Source: Pseudomonas sp. CCI4.2 (GTDB lineage Bacteria; Pseudomonadota; Gammaproteobacteria; Pseudomonadales; Pseudomonadaceae). Taken from it: a stretch of DNA of 64,000 nucleotides. Shown piece after piece: positions 9,674 through 18,869 of this stretch. The stretch's first letter is position 1; the number at the start of each line of letters is the position of its first letter. The position numbers and the translations under genes were made by a program. The stretch lies in assembly GCF_034350045.1 (NCBI RefSeq), contig NZ_CP133781.1:5444501-5508500 (forward strand), in the 5' to 3' direction. The notes beneath the pieces are model-generated. The model was not told the DNA's origin. It did not search any database and saw nothing but the letters and a program-made list of their open reading frames with translations.

Positions 9674-11661
9674 ATCCGAAAGTTGTCGTCTTTGCCTATC
9701 ACGATATTGGCTGCACGGGCATTGAGTCCCTGCTGCACGCAGGTTATGAAATCGCCGCTGTGTTTACCCATGCTGATGACCCGAAGGAAAACACCTTCTA
9801 CGGTTCAGTTGCACAGCTGTGTGCCCGCAAAGGCATTCCGGTTCACGCCCCTGAAGATGCCAACCACCCGTTGTGGATCGAGCGCATCGCCAAGCTCAAA
9901 CCCGAGTTCATCTTTTCGTTCTACTACCGCAATCTGCTGAGCGACGAACTGCTGGCCTGTGCCGGCAAAGGTGCATTCAACCTGCACGGTTCGCTGCTGC
10001 CACGCTATCGTGGTCGCGCTCCGGCTAATTGGGTTCTGGTCAACGGCGAAACCGAAACCGGCGTCACCCTGCACCGCATGGTCAAGCGCGCTGACGCGGG
10101 CGGCATTCTGGCTCAGCAACGGGTTGCCATCGAGCGTTCCGACACTGCGTTGAGCTTGCACAGCAAACTGCGCGAATCGGCTGCCAACCTGCTCAACGAA
10201 GCATTGCCACAACTGGCTCAAGGCAAACTGAGCGAAACGCCTCAGGACGAATCCAAAGCGACCTACTTCGGTCGTCGCACCCCGGCCGATGGCAAGTTGG
10301 TCTGGCAACGCCCTGCTGAAGAACTGTTTAATCTGGTTCGCGCGGTCACCCAGCCTTACCCAGGCGCTTTCTGCGCAGCCGGCGAGCACAAGCTGATCGT
10401 TTGGAACGCGGACGTTATCAAGGGCAACGAAGGTCTGGCCCCAGGCCGCGTGATTAGCATCGATCCATTGCGCATCGCGTGTGGCGAAGACTCACTGGTC
10501 ATCAAAGCCGGTCAGCGTAACGAAAACGGTCTGTATTTGAGCGGTCCGCAACTGGCTAACGAATTGGGCTTGGTAGACGGCTCCGTGCTGCGTGGTGCCG
10601 AGTCCGGCCGCGCCCCACGCCGTACCCGCGTGCTGATCCTCGGCGTTAACGGCTTTATCGGTAACCACTTGTCCGAGCGCCTGCTGCGTGACGACAAATA
10701 TGACGTCTATGGCCTGGACATCGGTTCTGACGCGGTAGAGCGCCTGCGCAGCCACCCTAACTTCCACTTCGTCGAAGGCGATATCAGTATCCACTCCGAG
10801 TGGATCGAATATCACATCAAGAAGTGCGACGTGATCCTGCCGCTGGTGGCCATCGCCACGCCAATCGAATACACCCGCAACCCGTTGCGCGTTTTTGAAC
10901 TGGACTTCGAAGAGAACCTGAAACTGGTTCGTTACTGCGTGAAGTACAACAAGCGCGTGATCTTCCCCTCGACGTCTGAAGTCTATGGCATGTGCCAGGA
11001 CCAAAACTTCGACGAAGACACCTCGAACCTGGTGGTCGGCCCAATCAACAAGCAGCGCTGGATCTACTCGGTCTCCAAGCAATTGCTTGACCGCGTAATC
11101 TGGGCTTACGGCCAGAAAGGCTTGAACTTCACCCTGTTCCGTCCGTTCAACTGGATGGGCCCGCGTCTGGACCGTCTGGATTCCGCACGTATCGGCAGCT
11201 CACGCGCCATTACCCAACTGATCCTGAACCTGGTTGAAGGCACGCCCATCCGCCTGTTCGACGGTGGCGAACAAAAACGCTGCTTCACCGACATCGCTGA
11301 CGGCATCGAAGCGCTGGCTCGCATCATCGACAACGAGAATGACGCGTGTAACGGTCAGATCATCAACATCGGCAACCCGGACAACGAAGCCAGCATTCGT
11401 CAGTTGGGCGAAGAACTGCTGCGTCAGTTCGAAGCTCACCCACTGCGCGCCAACTTCCCTCCGTTTGCCGGCTTCCGCGACGTGGAAAGCAAGGCGTTCT
11501 ACGGCACTGGCTACCAAGACGTGTCCCATCGCAAACCAAGCATTCACAACGCCAAGCGCTTGCTGAACTGGGAACCGACGGTAGAAATGAGCGAAACCAT
11601 CGGCAACACCCTGGACTTCTTCCTGCGTGAAGCCATGGCTGAAATCGCGGATAAACGCTGA
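9670..11661 (+). CDS. arnA: Bifunctional UDP-glucuronate decarboxylase/UDP-Ara4N formyltransferase
   Basis: ArnA has two activities. The C-terminal dehydrogenase oxidatively decarboxylates UDP-glucuronate to UDP-Ara4O, and the N-terminal domain formylates UDP-Ara4N. The formyltransferase half (about 1-300) has the catalytic triad N104, H106 and D142 in FNLHGSLLP and RADAGG. The Rossmann half (about 317-663) begins with ILGVNGFIGNHL and carries the YSVSKQ motif. At 663 residues it has the full family length. It overlaps arnC by ATGA and arnD by one base. Confidence 0.96.
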   Translation: MNPKVVVFAYHDIGCTGIESLLHAGYEIAAVFTHADDPKENTFYGSVAQLCARKGIPVHAPEDANHPLWIERIAKLKPEFIFSFYYRNLLSDELLACAGKGAFNLHGSLLPRYRGRAPANWVLVNGETETGVTLHRMVKRADAGGILAQQRVAIERSDTALSLHSKLRESAANLLNEALPQLAQGKLSETPQDESKATYFGRRTPADGKLVWQRPAEELFNLVRAVTQPYPGAFCAAGEHKLIVWNADVIKGNEGLAPGRVISIDPLRIACGEDSLVIKAGQRNENGLYLSGPQLANELGLVDGSVLRGAESGRAPRRTRVLILGVNGFIGNHLSERLLRDDKYDVYGLDIGSDAVERLRSHPNFHFVEGDISIHSEWIEYHIKKCDVILPLVAIATPIEYTRNPLRVFELDFEENLKLVRYCVKYNKRVIFPSTSEVYGMCQDQNFDEDTSNLVVGPINKQRWIYSVSKQLLDRVIWAYGQKGLNFTLFRPFNWMGPRLDRLDSARIGSSRAITQLILNLVEGTPIRLFDGGEQKRCFTDIADGIEALARIIDNENDACNGQIINIGNPDNEASIRQLGEELLRQFEAHPLRANFPPFAGFRDVESKAFYGTGYQDVSHRKPSIHNAKRLLNWEPTVEMSETIGNTLDFFLREAMAEIADKR

Positions 11662-12544
11662 TGCAGGCAGGACTGCGAATCGACGTAGACACCTATCGAG
11701 GCACCCGAGAAGGGGTGCCGCGGTTGTTGGAAATGCTCGATGAAGCACAGGTCAAGGCGACGTTTTTTTCAGTGTCGGACCGGACAACATGGGGCGTCAT
11801 TTATGGCGTCTCATCCGCCCTCAGTTTTTCTGGAAAATGCTTCGTTCAAAGGCGGCCAGCTTGTATGGCTGGGACATTCTTCTGGCGGGCACTGCCTGGC
11901 CAGGAAAGCCTATCGGCCGCGACCTGGGTCATCTGATGCGCCAAGCGGTCGAGGCCGGGCATGAGGTCGGTTTGCACGCGTGGGACCATCACGGTTGGCA
12001 AGCCAATGCAGGACGCTGGAGCGACGCGCAACTGATCGAGCAGATTCGTCGCGGCGTGGACTGTTTGAGTGATATCACCGGTCACCGGGTCGACTGTTCA
12101 GCAACGGCTGGCTGGCGCGCCGATGAACGTGTAGTTGAAGCCAAAGAGCAGTTTGGTTTTCGCTACAACAGCGATTGTCGCGGCCAAAGCCTGTTTCGCC
12201 CCACGCTTAAGGACGGCCGTTTAGGCACACCACAGATTCCGGTGGATCTTCCCACCTTCGATGAAGTGGTCGGTCCAGACGTTAGCGCCAAGGATTTCAA
12301 CGCTTTTATTCTCGACCGCTTCGGCGCCGAGAAACTGAACATTTATACGATCCACGCAGAAGTAGAAGGGATTCTAATGGCCAATGATTTCCGCGAACTG
12401 CTGGCGCAAGCCAAGTTGCGCGACATCCAGTTCCAACCGCTCGGCAACCTGTTGCCCGCTCAGATCGATACCCTGCCAGCAGGACTATTGGTCCGTGGCA
12501 CCCTGAGTGGTCGCGAAGGCTGGTTGGGAGTGCAGCGCACGTGA
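11661..12544 (+). pseudogene. arnD: arnD (deformylase) with one-base frameshift
   Basis: ArnD removes the formyl group from undecaprenyl-phosphate-Ara4FN and is needed for Ara4N transfer to lipid A. The first 36 codons match ArnD (MQAGLRIDVDTYRGTREG), including the polysaccharide-deacetylase-type metal-site start DVD. The frame is then lost at a run of seven T (11763-11769), and out-of-frame translation stops at 11936. From 11768 the -1 frame continues the family sequence (FSVGPDNMGRHLWRL) to the stop at 12544. Adding one T would give 294 residues, the normal length. This could be a real null mutation, a homopolymer sequencing error, or slippage. The flanking genes are intact. Confidence 0.9.
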
Positions 12545-14187
12545 CGGGACGCTGGGCGTTACTTTTTTTGCTGGTTGCGTTTTTTCTGGCTTTTCTTCTA
12601 CCGCTGGGCAGTCATGGCCTGTGGATTCCAGATGAAAGCCGTTATGCGCAAGTCAGTCAGGAGATGCTGCTCAGCGGCAATTGGGTGTCGCCTCATTTCA
12701 TGGGCCTGCGCTACTTTGAAAAACCCGTAGGCGGTTATTGGATGATCGCTGTGGGTCAGGCGATTTTCGGTGAAAACCTGTTTGGTGTGCGCATTGCTTC
12801 GGCGCTTAGCGTCGGCCTCAGTGCGCTGCTGATCTACGCCGTTGCCCGTCGGATGTGGAATGACCCGCGCAAGAGTTTTATGTGCGCCCTGATTTTTTTG
12901 AGCTTTGGCCTGATCGCCGCGCAAGCGGGTTACGCCAACCTCGATCCGCAATTCACCTTATGGGTCAATCTGAGTTTGGCCGGGGTGTGGTTTGCCGTTA
13001 ACAGCGCTGGCCGCGAACGCATTGCCGCGTGGATGTTGGTGGGTTTCGCCTGTGGCATGGGCTTCATGACCAAAGGATTTCTCGCCTGGCTGCTGCCGGC
13101 GTTGATCGCCGTGCCATACATGGTCTGGCAAAAACGCTTTCGTGAACTGCTGAGATTCGGCCCACTGGCAGTGGTTGTAGCGCTGGTGGTATGCCTGCCT
13201 TGGGCATTGGCGGTGCAGCAACGCGAGCCGGACTTCTGGAACTTCTTCTTCTGGCATGAACACATTCGTCGCTTTGCCGGGGCCGATGCGCCGCACCCTC
13301 AGGCATGGTGGTTCTACCTGCCGGTGCTGGTGATGGCGAGTTTGCCGTGGGCCGCGATGCTACCGGCAACGTTCAAACAAGCCTGGCAGTCGCGAACCCA
13401 CCCCAACACGGTCTTTGTGCTGCTGTGGTTACTGTTGCCGTTGGCGTTTCTCAGCCTGAGCCGAGGCAAACTGCCAACGTACGTAATGCCGTGCATGTTG
13501 CCGCTGGCATTGCTGATGGGACCGGCAGTGGTGGATCGACTCGCCAGTCCCCGTTTCCAAGCGTTGCGCCTCAATGGGCTGTTGAACATCGCCATCGGTG
13601 TGATTGTCCTGATTGCCTTGGCTTACATGCAGTACAGCAAGCCCATCTATGAAAACGAGCCGCTGCACCTGACACTGGCCTTGGTTGCGGTTGTGGGTTG
13701 GACCGTCGCCAATCTTTTTCAAGTGGTCAGACCGTTGACCTTGTGGCTCATGCCAGCGCTGGGTGCTTGGCTGTTTGTGGCATTGATACCCATGAGCCTG
13801 CCCAACAGCATGGTGTTCAACAAAACCCCCGACCGGTTTATCGCCCGGCATGCGACAGCGCTGAGCCAAAGCAAAAGCCTGTTGAGTAACGACCTGGGCG
13901 CCGCTTCCGCGCTGTCATGGCGCATACAGCGACCCGATGTCGCGTTGTACAACACCGTGGGCGAAGTCAAATATGGCCTGACGTACGCAGATTCTGTCGC
14001 CCGCAAAGTCGACGTTGCAAACGTGCAGCAGTGGATGAGCGTAGCGCGAAGCGAAGGCCAGGTCGGCGTGGTCATGCGGGTTAACAGTCAGGAAGACCGC
14101 GATGAGGTCAACCTGCTGCCCAAGGACGGCCAGCGTTATGAAGAAGGGAACATTGTGATCCTGATCTTCGCGCAATCCGCCTCATGA
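12541..14187 (+). CDS. arnT: Lipid A 4-amino-4-deoxy-L-arabinose transferase
   Basis: ArnT is an integral inner-membrane GT83 enzyme. On the periplasmic side it transfers L-Ara4N from undecaprenyl phosphate to lipid A phosphates, giving polymyxin and cationic-peptide resistance. The 548-residue protein has a dozen or so hydrophobic segments and the first-loop motif WIPDESRYAQVSQEML (D and E are catalytic candidates). The start is GTG 12541, overlapping the arnD stop by four bases, with GGGAG ten bases upstream. Because arnD is shifted, ribosomes that stop early at 11936 would not reach this coupled start, so expression may be reduced. Confidence 0.94.
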   Translation: MTGRWALLFLLVAFFLAFLLPLGSHGLWIPDESRYAQVSQEMLLSGNWVSPHFMGLRYFEKPVGGYWMIAVGQAIFGENLFGVRIASALSVGLSALLIYAVARRMWNDPRKSFMCALIFLSFGLIAAQAGYANLDPQFTLWVNLSLAGVWFAVNSAGRERIAAWMLVGFACGMGFMTKGFLAWLLPALIAVPYMVWQKRFRELLRFGPLAVVVALVVCLPWALAVQQREPDFWNFFFWHEHIRRFAGADAPHPQAWWFYLPVLVMASLPWAAMLPATFKQAWQSRTHPNTVFVLLWLLLPLAFLSLSRGKLPTYVMPCMLPLALLMGPAVVDRLASPRFQALRLNGLLNIAIGVIVLIALAYMQYSKPIYENEPLHLTLALVAVVGWTVANLFQVVRPLTLWLMPALGAWLFVALIPMSLPNSMVFNKTPDRFIARHATALSQSKSLLSNDLGAASALSWRIQRPDVALYNTVGEVKYGLTYADSVARKVDVANVQQWMSVARSEGQVGVVMRVNSQEDRDEVNLLPKDGQRYEEGNIVILIFAQSAS

Positions 14188-14528
14188 CCCTGCTTTTGTT
14201 GCTGGCCGCCTGCTTGTTGAGCTGCCTGGGCCAAGTCGCGCAAAAATTCGCGGTCGAGGGCTGGCGCGGAAAAAACGTCGGCATCGGCCTCGCCCTGCGT
14301 TCGCGTTGGTTATGGCTAGCCTTGGCGAGCTTGGGTTTCGGATTGCTATTGTGGCTGCTAGTGCTGCAGCGCGTTGAAGTCGGTATTGCTTACCCGATGC
14401 TGAGCTTGAACTTCGTTCTGATCACACTGGTTGCACGCTTTTTGTTCAAAGAGTCCATCGACCGCCGCCACTGGATTGGCGTCGCGTTGGTGATCGGTGG
14501 CGTGATTTTGCTCGGACAACACGCATGA
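14184..14528 (+). CDS. arnE: 4-amino-4-deoxy-L-arabinose-phosphoundecaprenol flippase subunit
   Basis: The 114-residue EmrE/SMR-like protein has four predicted membrane helices and the family segment LVLQRVEVGIAYPMLSLNF. With ArnF it is thought to flip undecaprenyl-phosphate-Ara4N across the inner membrane so that ArnT can use it. It overlaps arnT and arnF by ATGA junctions. Assignment rests on size, topology and operon position. Confidence 0.92.
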   Translation: MTLLLLLAACLLSCLGQVAQKFAVEGWRGKNVGIGLALRSRWLWLALASLGFGLLLWLLVLQRVEVGIAYPMLSLNFVLITLVARFLFKESIDRRHWIGVALVIGGVILLGQHA

Positions 14529-14953
14529 ACCTGCGACGTGGCGTCACCTTCGCCCTGGGCAGCGTGTTGTTGGTCAGCGGCGCACAACTGGGGATGCGCT
14601 GGAGCATGACGCGCCTGCCCTCGCCGACCCAATGGCTGGACGCACTCGGTAACGGCAGCATCGATTTGCTGGCGATTAGCGTTGTCTGTGCCGCGATTTT
14701 GGCTTACGCCCTCTCGATGCTGTGCTGGTTAGTTGCATTGCGCGACGTGCCGCTGGGCCGTGCTTACTCATTACTCAGCATTAGTTACGCCTTGGTGTAT
14801 TTGCTGGCAGCAGGTCTGCCGGTCTTCCATGAACAGTTCAGCGCTTCCAAAACATTAGGTGTGACTCTGGTTATCCTCGGCGTCATCACTATCAACTCAC
14901 AACGTAGCTCCTCAAAACGTAGCTCCGCGACACGGTCCAGGAATTCGGCATGA
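14525..14953 (+). CDS. arnF: 4-amino-4-deoxy-L-arabinose-phosphoundecaprenol flippase subunit
   Basis: ArnF is the partner of ArnE: 142 residues, four predicted helices, with LVALRDVPLGRAYSLLSISY as the counterpart of the ArnE motif. The C-terminus ends in a hydrophilic Ser/Arg-rich tail (about residues 125-142) that looks unusual and may be lineage-specific. It overlaps arnE and ugd by four bases each, in keeping with tight co-translation. Confidence 0.9.
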   Translation: MNLRRGVTFALGSVLLVSGAQLGMRWSMTRLPSPTQWLDALGNGSIDLLAISVVCAAILAYALSMLCWLVALRDVPLGRAYSLLSISYALVYLLAAGLPVFHEQFSASKTLGVTLVILGVITINSQRSSSKRSSATRSRNSA

Positions 14954-16335
14954 AAATCACAGTATTAGGTAGTGGCTACGTCGGCCTTGTGCAAGCAACC
15001 GTGTTGGCTGAAGTTGGCCACGATGTGATCTGCATGGACATCGATGCAGAAAAAGTGAAGCAGTTGCAGCAAGGCCACGTAAGCATTTTTGAGCCCGGTC
15101 TGGCGACGCTGGTACGGGAAAATCTGGAAAGCGGACGCCTGCATTTCACCAACGACGAGAAGCTCGCCATCGAGCACGGCCAAGTGCTGTTCATCGCCGT
15201 CGGTACGCCGTCCAGCGATGACGGCTCAGCGGACCTGAAAGCGGTGTTCGCAGTGGGCGACATGGTTGCGCGTCATCGGGTCGAGCCGCTGATTCTGGTG
15301 GAAAAATCCACCGTACCGGTCGGCACTGGCGACGCCTTGCGCCTGCACACTGAAAAAGCCCTGGCCGGCCGGCCGTTGGAGTTCGATATCGTCTCCAACC
15401 CTGAATTCCTGAAAGAAGGCTCGGCAGTGACCGATTGCCGCCGCCCGGACCGGATCGTGGTCGGTTGCGAGCGCGAAGAGGTGCGCGACGTGATGCGCGA
15501 CCTGTATGCACCGTTCAACCGCAACCATGACCGCATCATTTTCATGGACCTGCGCAGCGCCGAGCTGACCAAATACGCCGCCAACTGCATGCTGGCCACC
15601 AAGATCAGCTTCATCAACCAAATCGCTGAACTGGCCGAACACTTGGGCGCGGACATCGAGTCCGTGCGTCTGGGCATCGGTGCTGACTCACGCATCGGTT
15701 ACCACTTTATCTATCCGGGCGCCGGCTACGGCGGTTCGTGCTTCCCTAAAGACATGCGCGCGTTGATCCACAGCGCTCAGGAAGCACATTGCTCCAGCGA
15801 TTTGCTGCAAGCGGTGGAAGCCATCAACCAACGGCAGAAAACCAAACTGTTCGAACGCGTGAACGCGTTCTACAAGGGCGATTTGCGCGGAAAAATCTTT
15901 GCGGTGTGGGGCTTGGCGTTCAAGCCCAATACCGATGACATGCGCGATGCGCCGAGCCGGATTTTGATGGAAGCGCTATGGGCAGCCGGCGCAACGGTTC
16001 GGGCGTTCGACCCGGAAGCCATGCAAGAAACCCAGCGCATTTATGGCAACCACCCAGGCCTGAGCTTGATGGGTACGCCAGAATCCGTACTGGGCGGCGC
16101 CGATGCATTGATCGTCTGCACCGAATGGCAACAGTTCAAGGCGCCGGATTTCAATCTGATCCACGAACGCCTCAAAACGCCGGTGATTTTTGACGGTCGC
16201 AACCTGTATGACACCGAGCGCATGAAGAGGAAGGGCTTCACCTATTTCCCAATGGGCCGTGGCGACTCTCGCTCCCTGCCGATTCCGTTTCAGCAATGGA
16301 ATGCGAACAGCGTTACCGACGCTAACGCACTGTAA
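14950..16335 (+). CDS. ugd: UDP-glucose 6-dehydrogenase
   Basis: Ugd (PmrE) oxidises UDP-glucose twice with NAD+ to UDP-glucuronate, the substrate of ArnA, so the operon carries its own precursor supply. The 461-residue protein has the Rossmann motif VLGSGYVGL at the N-terminus. The catalytic cysteine is C264 in GAGYGGSCFPKD, and the C-terminal domain has GLAFKPNTDDMRDAPS. The start overlaps arnF by ATGA. It is the last clear member of the arn operon; a 121-base gap follows. Confidence 0.95.
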   Translation: MKITVLGSGYVGLVQATVLAEVGHDVICMDIDAEKVKQLQQGHVSIFEPGLATLVRENLESGRLHFTNDEKLAIEHGQVLFIAVGTPSSDDGSADLKAVFAVGDMVARHRVEPLILVEKSTVPVGTGDALRLHTEKALAGRPLEFDIVSNPEFLKEGSAVTDCRRPDRIVVGCEREEVRDVMRDLYAPFNRNHDRIIFMDLRSAELTKYAANCMLATKISFINQIAELAEHLGADIESVRLGIGADSRIGYHFIYPGAGYGGSCFPKDMRALIHSAQEAHCSSDLLQAVEAINQRQKTKLFERVNAFYKGDLRGKIFAVWGLAFKPNTDDMRDAPSRILMEALWAAGATVRAFDPEAMQETQRIYGNHPGLSLMGTPESVLGGADALIVCTEWQQFKAPDFNLIHERLKTPVIFDGRNLYDTERMKRKGFTYFPMGRGDSRSLPIPFQQWNANSVTDANAL

Positions 16336-16456
16336 TCCGCCAGGGTCAGCGCCTGCAGCCACCTGTGGTTTGCGGGCTCTGGCCCTTTGTGCGTCCGGTG
16401 TTCGTGAGCGTTCACGTTGAAGCGCAGCGACGTTTTGTTTTTTTGGAGATACACGT

Positions 16457-18076
16457 TTGCCGTTCCTACCTCTGCCCCAGCCCTCAGCGGCCTCTTCGGC
16501 GACCCTACGCCGCCAGTCCATCGCCCTGGGAGTGTTGGCATTCCTGCTATTTGTCGTGGGTAACTATCAACAGGCGGCAATCGGTTTCGACTCGCGCTTT
16601 GTGATTTTCGCCCAGGAAATGTTGCGCCACGGTCCAAGCTTTTTCCCCACGACCTACGGCGAGCCTTACCCAGACTATTCCGCCACATCGACGTTCTTTA
16701 TTTACCTGCTCTCGCTGCCGTTTGGGCAAGTGATCAGCCTCACCGCATGGTTGCCGACGGCCATTGCCTCGACGGTGTTGGTCACGCTTATTTATCGCTT
16801 GGTAGCGGCGCACTCGCGGACATGGGCATTGGTCAGCGTGGCCTTGCTGCTGCTGAGCAATACCTTCATCACTGAAACCCGCGCGATTTCCCTGGACCAA
16901 ATGCTCGCGACCGTCTCGTTCGCCGTGTTTTACCTGGGCTACGCCGCAGACCACTTCGGCGCGCGTCGGCGCATGGGTCTGATCCTCGCGCTATTGGTGC
17001 TGGGCTTTGCCATTCGCGGCCCCATCGGCCTGGTGGTTCCCACCGGCATGCTGTGCAGTTATTACGTGCTGGGCGGCCAATGGCGCCGGATGTTTATTTT
17101 CGGTGTGCAAGCGGCGGTATTACTGGCGGTCTGCATCGGCGCGCTATTGCTGCTCGCCAGGCTCAGCGGCGGTCAAGAGTTCCTCAACGAAGTGGTGCGC
17201 ATGCAATTCACTTCACGCATGGACGGCACCGAGGGCACGAGCAGTATTTTCTATTACTTCAGCAGTTCGCTGGGTAACTATGCGCTGGCTTACCCAGTAG
17301 CGATTCTGGTGCTCGCAGCCATTATCCTTCGCGGTCGGCAGCCCCTTACGCCCGCGCTGAGGCTGGTGATGTTCTGCGCTGCGGCCGGATTAATCGTCAT
17401 GGTCGGCCTGTCGATTCCCCAGGCGAAAAAAGCCCGTTACATGCTGCCCATGATTCCCATGGCCGCGATCATTGCGGCTTATCCGTTTCAGATGGCTGAA
17501 GGGCGTTTGTTCACGTGCTTACGCGGTTTGCTCCAAGGAATTTGGTTACTGATGCCGAGCGCGTTGATCGCTGGGCTATTGGTGGCTCAGCATCGTTTCG
17601 CCGAGCACCTGACCTCGATTGGCGCAATTATCTCCGTATTAGCGGTGTTACAGGTCATCGCTTTAGCGGTCTTGTTCAAGGCCCGATGGCGTGCTGCGAG
17701 CTTGGCGGCGTGCGCAGTGCTGGCGGTGTGGACGAGTTTCATTTGGGTCTACGAACCCGTGGAGCGCGCGGCCTATGACACCCACAGCTTTAGCGTGGCG
17801 GTGCATGACCTGATCCAGCGTGACCCTGCGCCGCTGGCCTTGTATGGGATGCCCAAGGATGGCAAAGCCATCAAATTCGTGGTCAACATCCCCGAAGACC
17901 TCAAACCTATCTTCATCGCCTCGCCAGATGAATTGGCTGCGGTGAAGGGGCCTGTCTACGTGGTGATCGCCAAAACCGTTTATCAAGCGCTGCCGGACAA
18001 CCGATTGACGGCCTTACAGCCGCTGCTCAGTAGCCAATTTGATAAAGATGACTACCTGCTGTTTCGCCTGCCGTGA
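16457..18076 (+). CDS. ArnT-like integral membrane glycosyltransferase (orphan)
   Basis: The 539-residue protein has 10-12 predicted membrane helices and the layout of the ArnT/PMT superfamily. Its first periplasmic loop, FDSRFVIFAQEML, aligns with the ArnT loop DESRYAQVSQEML but lacks one of the two adjacent acidic residues. A later DYSATSTFFIYLLSLPFGQ resembles the ArnT segment after FEKP. It probably moves a sugar from a polyprenyl phosphate to an unknown envelope acceptor. The start is TTG 16457, with GGAG eight bases upstream. It lies 121 bases after ugd on the same strand and may be co-transcribed. The acceptor and sugar cannot be told from sequence. Confidence 0.75.
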   Translation: MPFLPLPQPSAASSATLRRQSIALGVLAFLLFVVGNYQQAAIGFDSRFVIFAQEMLRHGPSFFPTTYGEPYPDYSATSTFFIYLLSLPFGQVISLTAWLPTAIASTVLVTLIYRLVAAHSRTWALVSVALLLLSNTFITETRAISLDQMLATVSFAVFYLGYAADHFGARRRMGLILALLVLGFAIRGPIGLVVPTGMLCSYYVLGGQWRRMFIFGVQAAVLLAVCIGALLLLARLSGGQEFLNEVVRMQFTSRMDGTEGTSSIFYYFSSSLGNYALAYPVAILVLAAIILRGRQPLTPALRLVMFCAAAGLIVMVGLSIPQAKKARYMLPMIPMAAIIAAYPFQMAEGRLFTCLRGLLQGIWLLMPSALIAGLLVAQHRFAEHLTSIGAIISVLAVLQVIALAVLFKARWRAASLAACAVLAVWTSFIWVYEPVERAAYDTHSFSVAVHDLIQRDPAPLALYGMPKDGKAIKFVVNIPEDLKPIFIASPDELAAVKGPVYVVIAKTVYQALPDNRLTALQPLLSSQFDKDDYLLFRLP

Positions 18077-18102
18077 ACGGTAATATGTGCAACCCCAAAA
18101 TC

Positions 18103-18129
18103 TGAACTGCACCCCAAAAGTTGGACACC
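18103..18129. mobile_element. Possible IS3-family (IS150-like) terminal inverted repeat remnant
   Basis: TGAACTGCACCCCAAAAGTT followed by GGACACC resembles the terminal repeats of IS150-group IS3 elements, which begin TGTACTGCACCC and contain GTTGGAC. No transposase or second end is nearby. If real, it is a solo scar 120 bases before the next gene. Confidence 0.35.
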
Positions 18130-18249
18130 CGTCTGACTTCTGGGTTGTTTGCTTGCGACGAAGTTCATCGTCTGGGCCACTAAAGTTTTACCTATCGTGG
18201 CCGATGTGTAGGAATCTTCTTTCGTTTCCGTTCAAAAGGAATCCACGCG

Positions 18250-18696
18250 ATGAGCCTCACCAGTATTGGATCCGCCGTTCACATTGCCACCGTTGCCACC
18301 ACCAAGGCGGCGACCACTGATACAACCGACACCACCGGCACTAAGTCGGCAGCGGCCGCATCGACCAAGACGTCGAGCACCGGCGCAGGTGGTGGTGCGC
18401 CAGCGGGCGGCGCGAGCGCCAGCTCGTCCACCACCACTACCGCTTCGGACACCGTGAAACAACTGCAAAAACAAATTCAGGCATTGCAGAAGCAGTTGCA
18501 GCAAGAAGAACAAGCGCTGCAAAAGGCCCAAAGCAGCACAAAAAACGCTGACGCCAAGGCCGCCGCCGTAGCCGCAGCGCAGACTCAGATCGCATCCACT
18601 AACGCTTCATTGCAAAGCGCTAACGGCGCCCTCCTAAAAGCACTGACCGACGCCGGCTCCAGCACCTCGGGCACCGCGGTTAACACCACGGCCTGA
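18250..18696 (+). CDS. Ala/Thr/Ser-rich coiled-coil protein, FlxA-like
   Basis: I do not know the function. The 148-residue protein has an Ala/Thr/Ser/Gly-rich N-terminal half (about 1-65) with no signal peptide. A Gln/Lys/Leu heptad region (about 67-100, VKQLQKQIQALQKQLQQEEQ) follows, then an Ala/Ser/Asn-rich tail. The heptad stretch resembles FlxA-like proteins. AAAAGGA lies ten bases before the ATG, and a strong terminator follows the stop, so it looks like a monocistronic and possibly well-expressed gene. It sits between an IS-end-like sequence and the ArsC-like gene. Confidence 0.7.
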   Translation: MSLTSIGSAVHIATVATTKAATTDTTDTTGTKSAAAASTKTSSTGAGGGAPAGGASASSSTTTTASDTVKQLQKQIQALQKQLQQEEQALQKAQSSTKNADAKAAAVAAAQTQIASTNASLQSANGALLKALTDAGSSTSGTAVNTTA

Positions 18697-18732
18697 GTGT
18701 TTGCCTCAATGGGTAGATGATCGAAATACGCT

Positions 18733-18764
18733 AAAAAGCCCGGCTCAACCTGCCGGGCTTTTTT
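18733..18764 (+). terminator. Rho-independent terminator after the coiled-coil gene
   Basis: An 11-base-pair stem AAAAGCCCGGC / GCCGGGCTTTT with a seven-base loop is followed by more T. It lies about 37 bases after the stop at 18696. The A-rich 5' side could also end transcription from the other strand. Confidence 0.9.
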
Positions 18765-18869
18765 ATGCGTGTCGTGCGAGCAGCCTCTACAGAGACAGCC
18801 CAGGCACTGATTGGAGCGACGTGGCATAATCACCCGCTGAATTTTTTGGGCACATGGGGAGTTTCGGGA

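Noticed and set aside
11763..11770. Programmed -1 frameshifting as the explanation for split arnD
   Set aside because: The zero-frame heptamer is not the canonical X XXY YYZ form and no stimulatory stem was evident; ArnD is not known to be frameshifted. It is kept only as an untested alternative.
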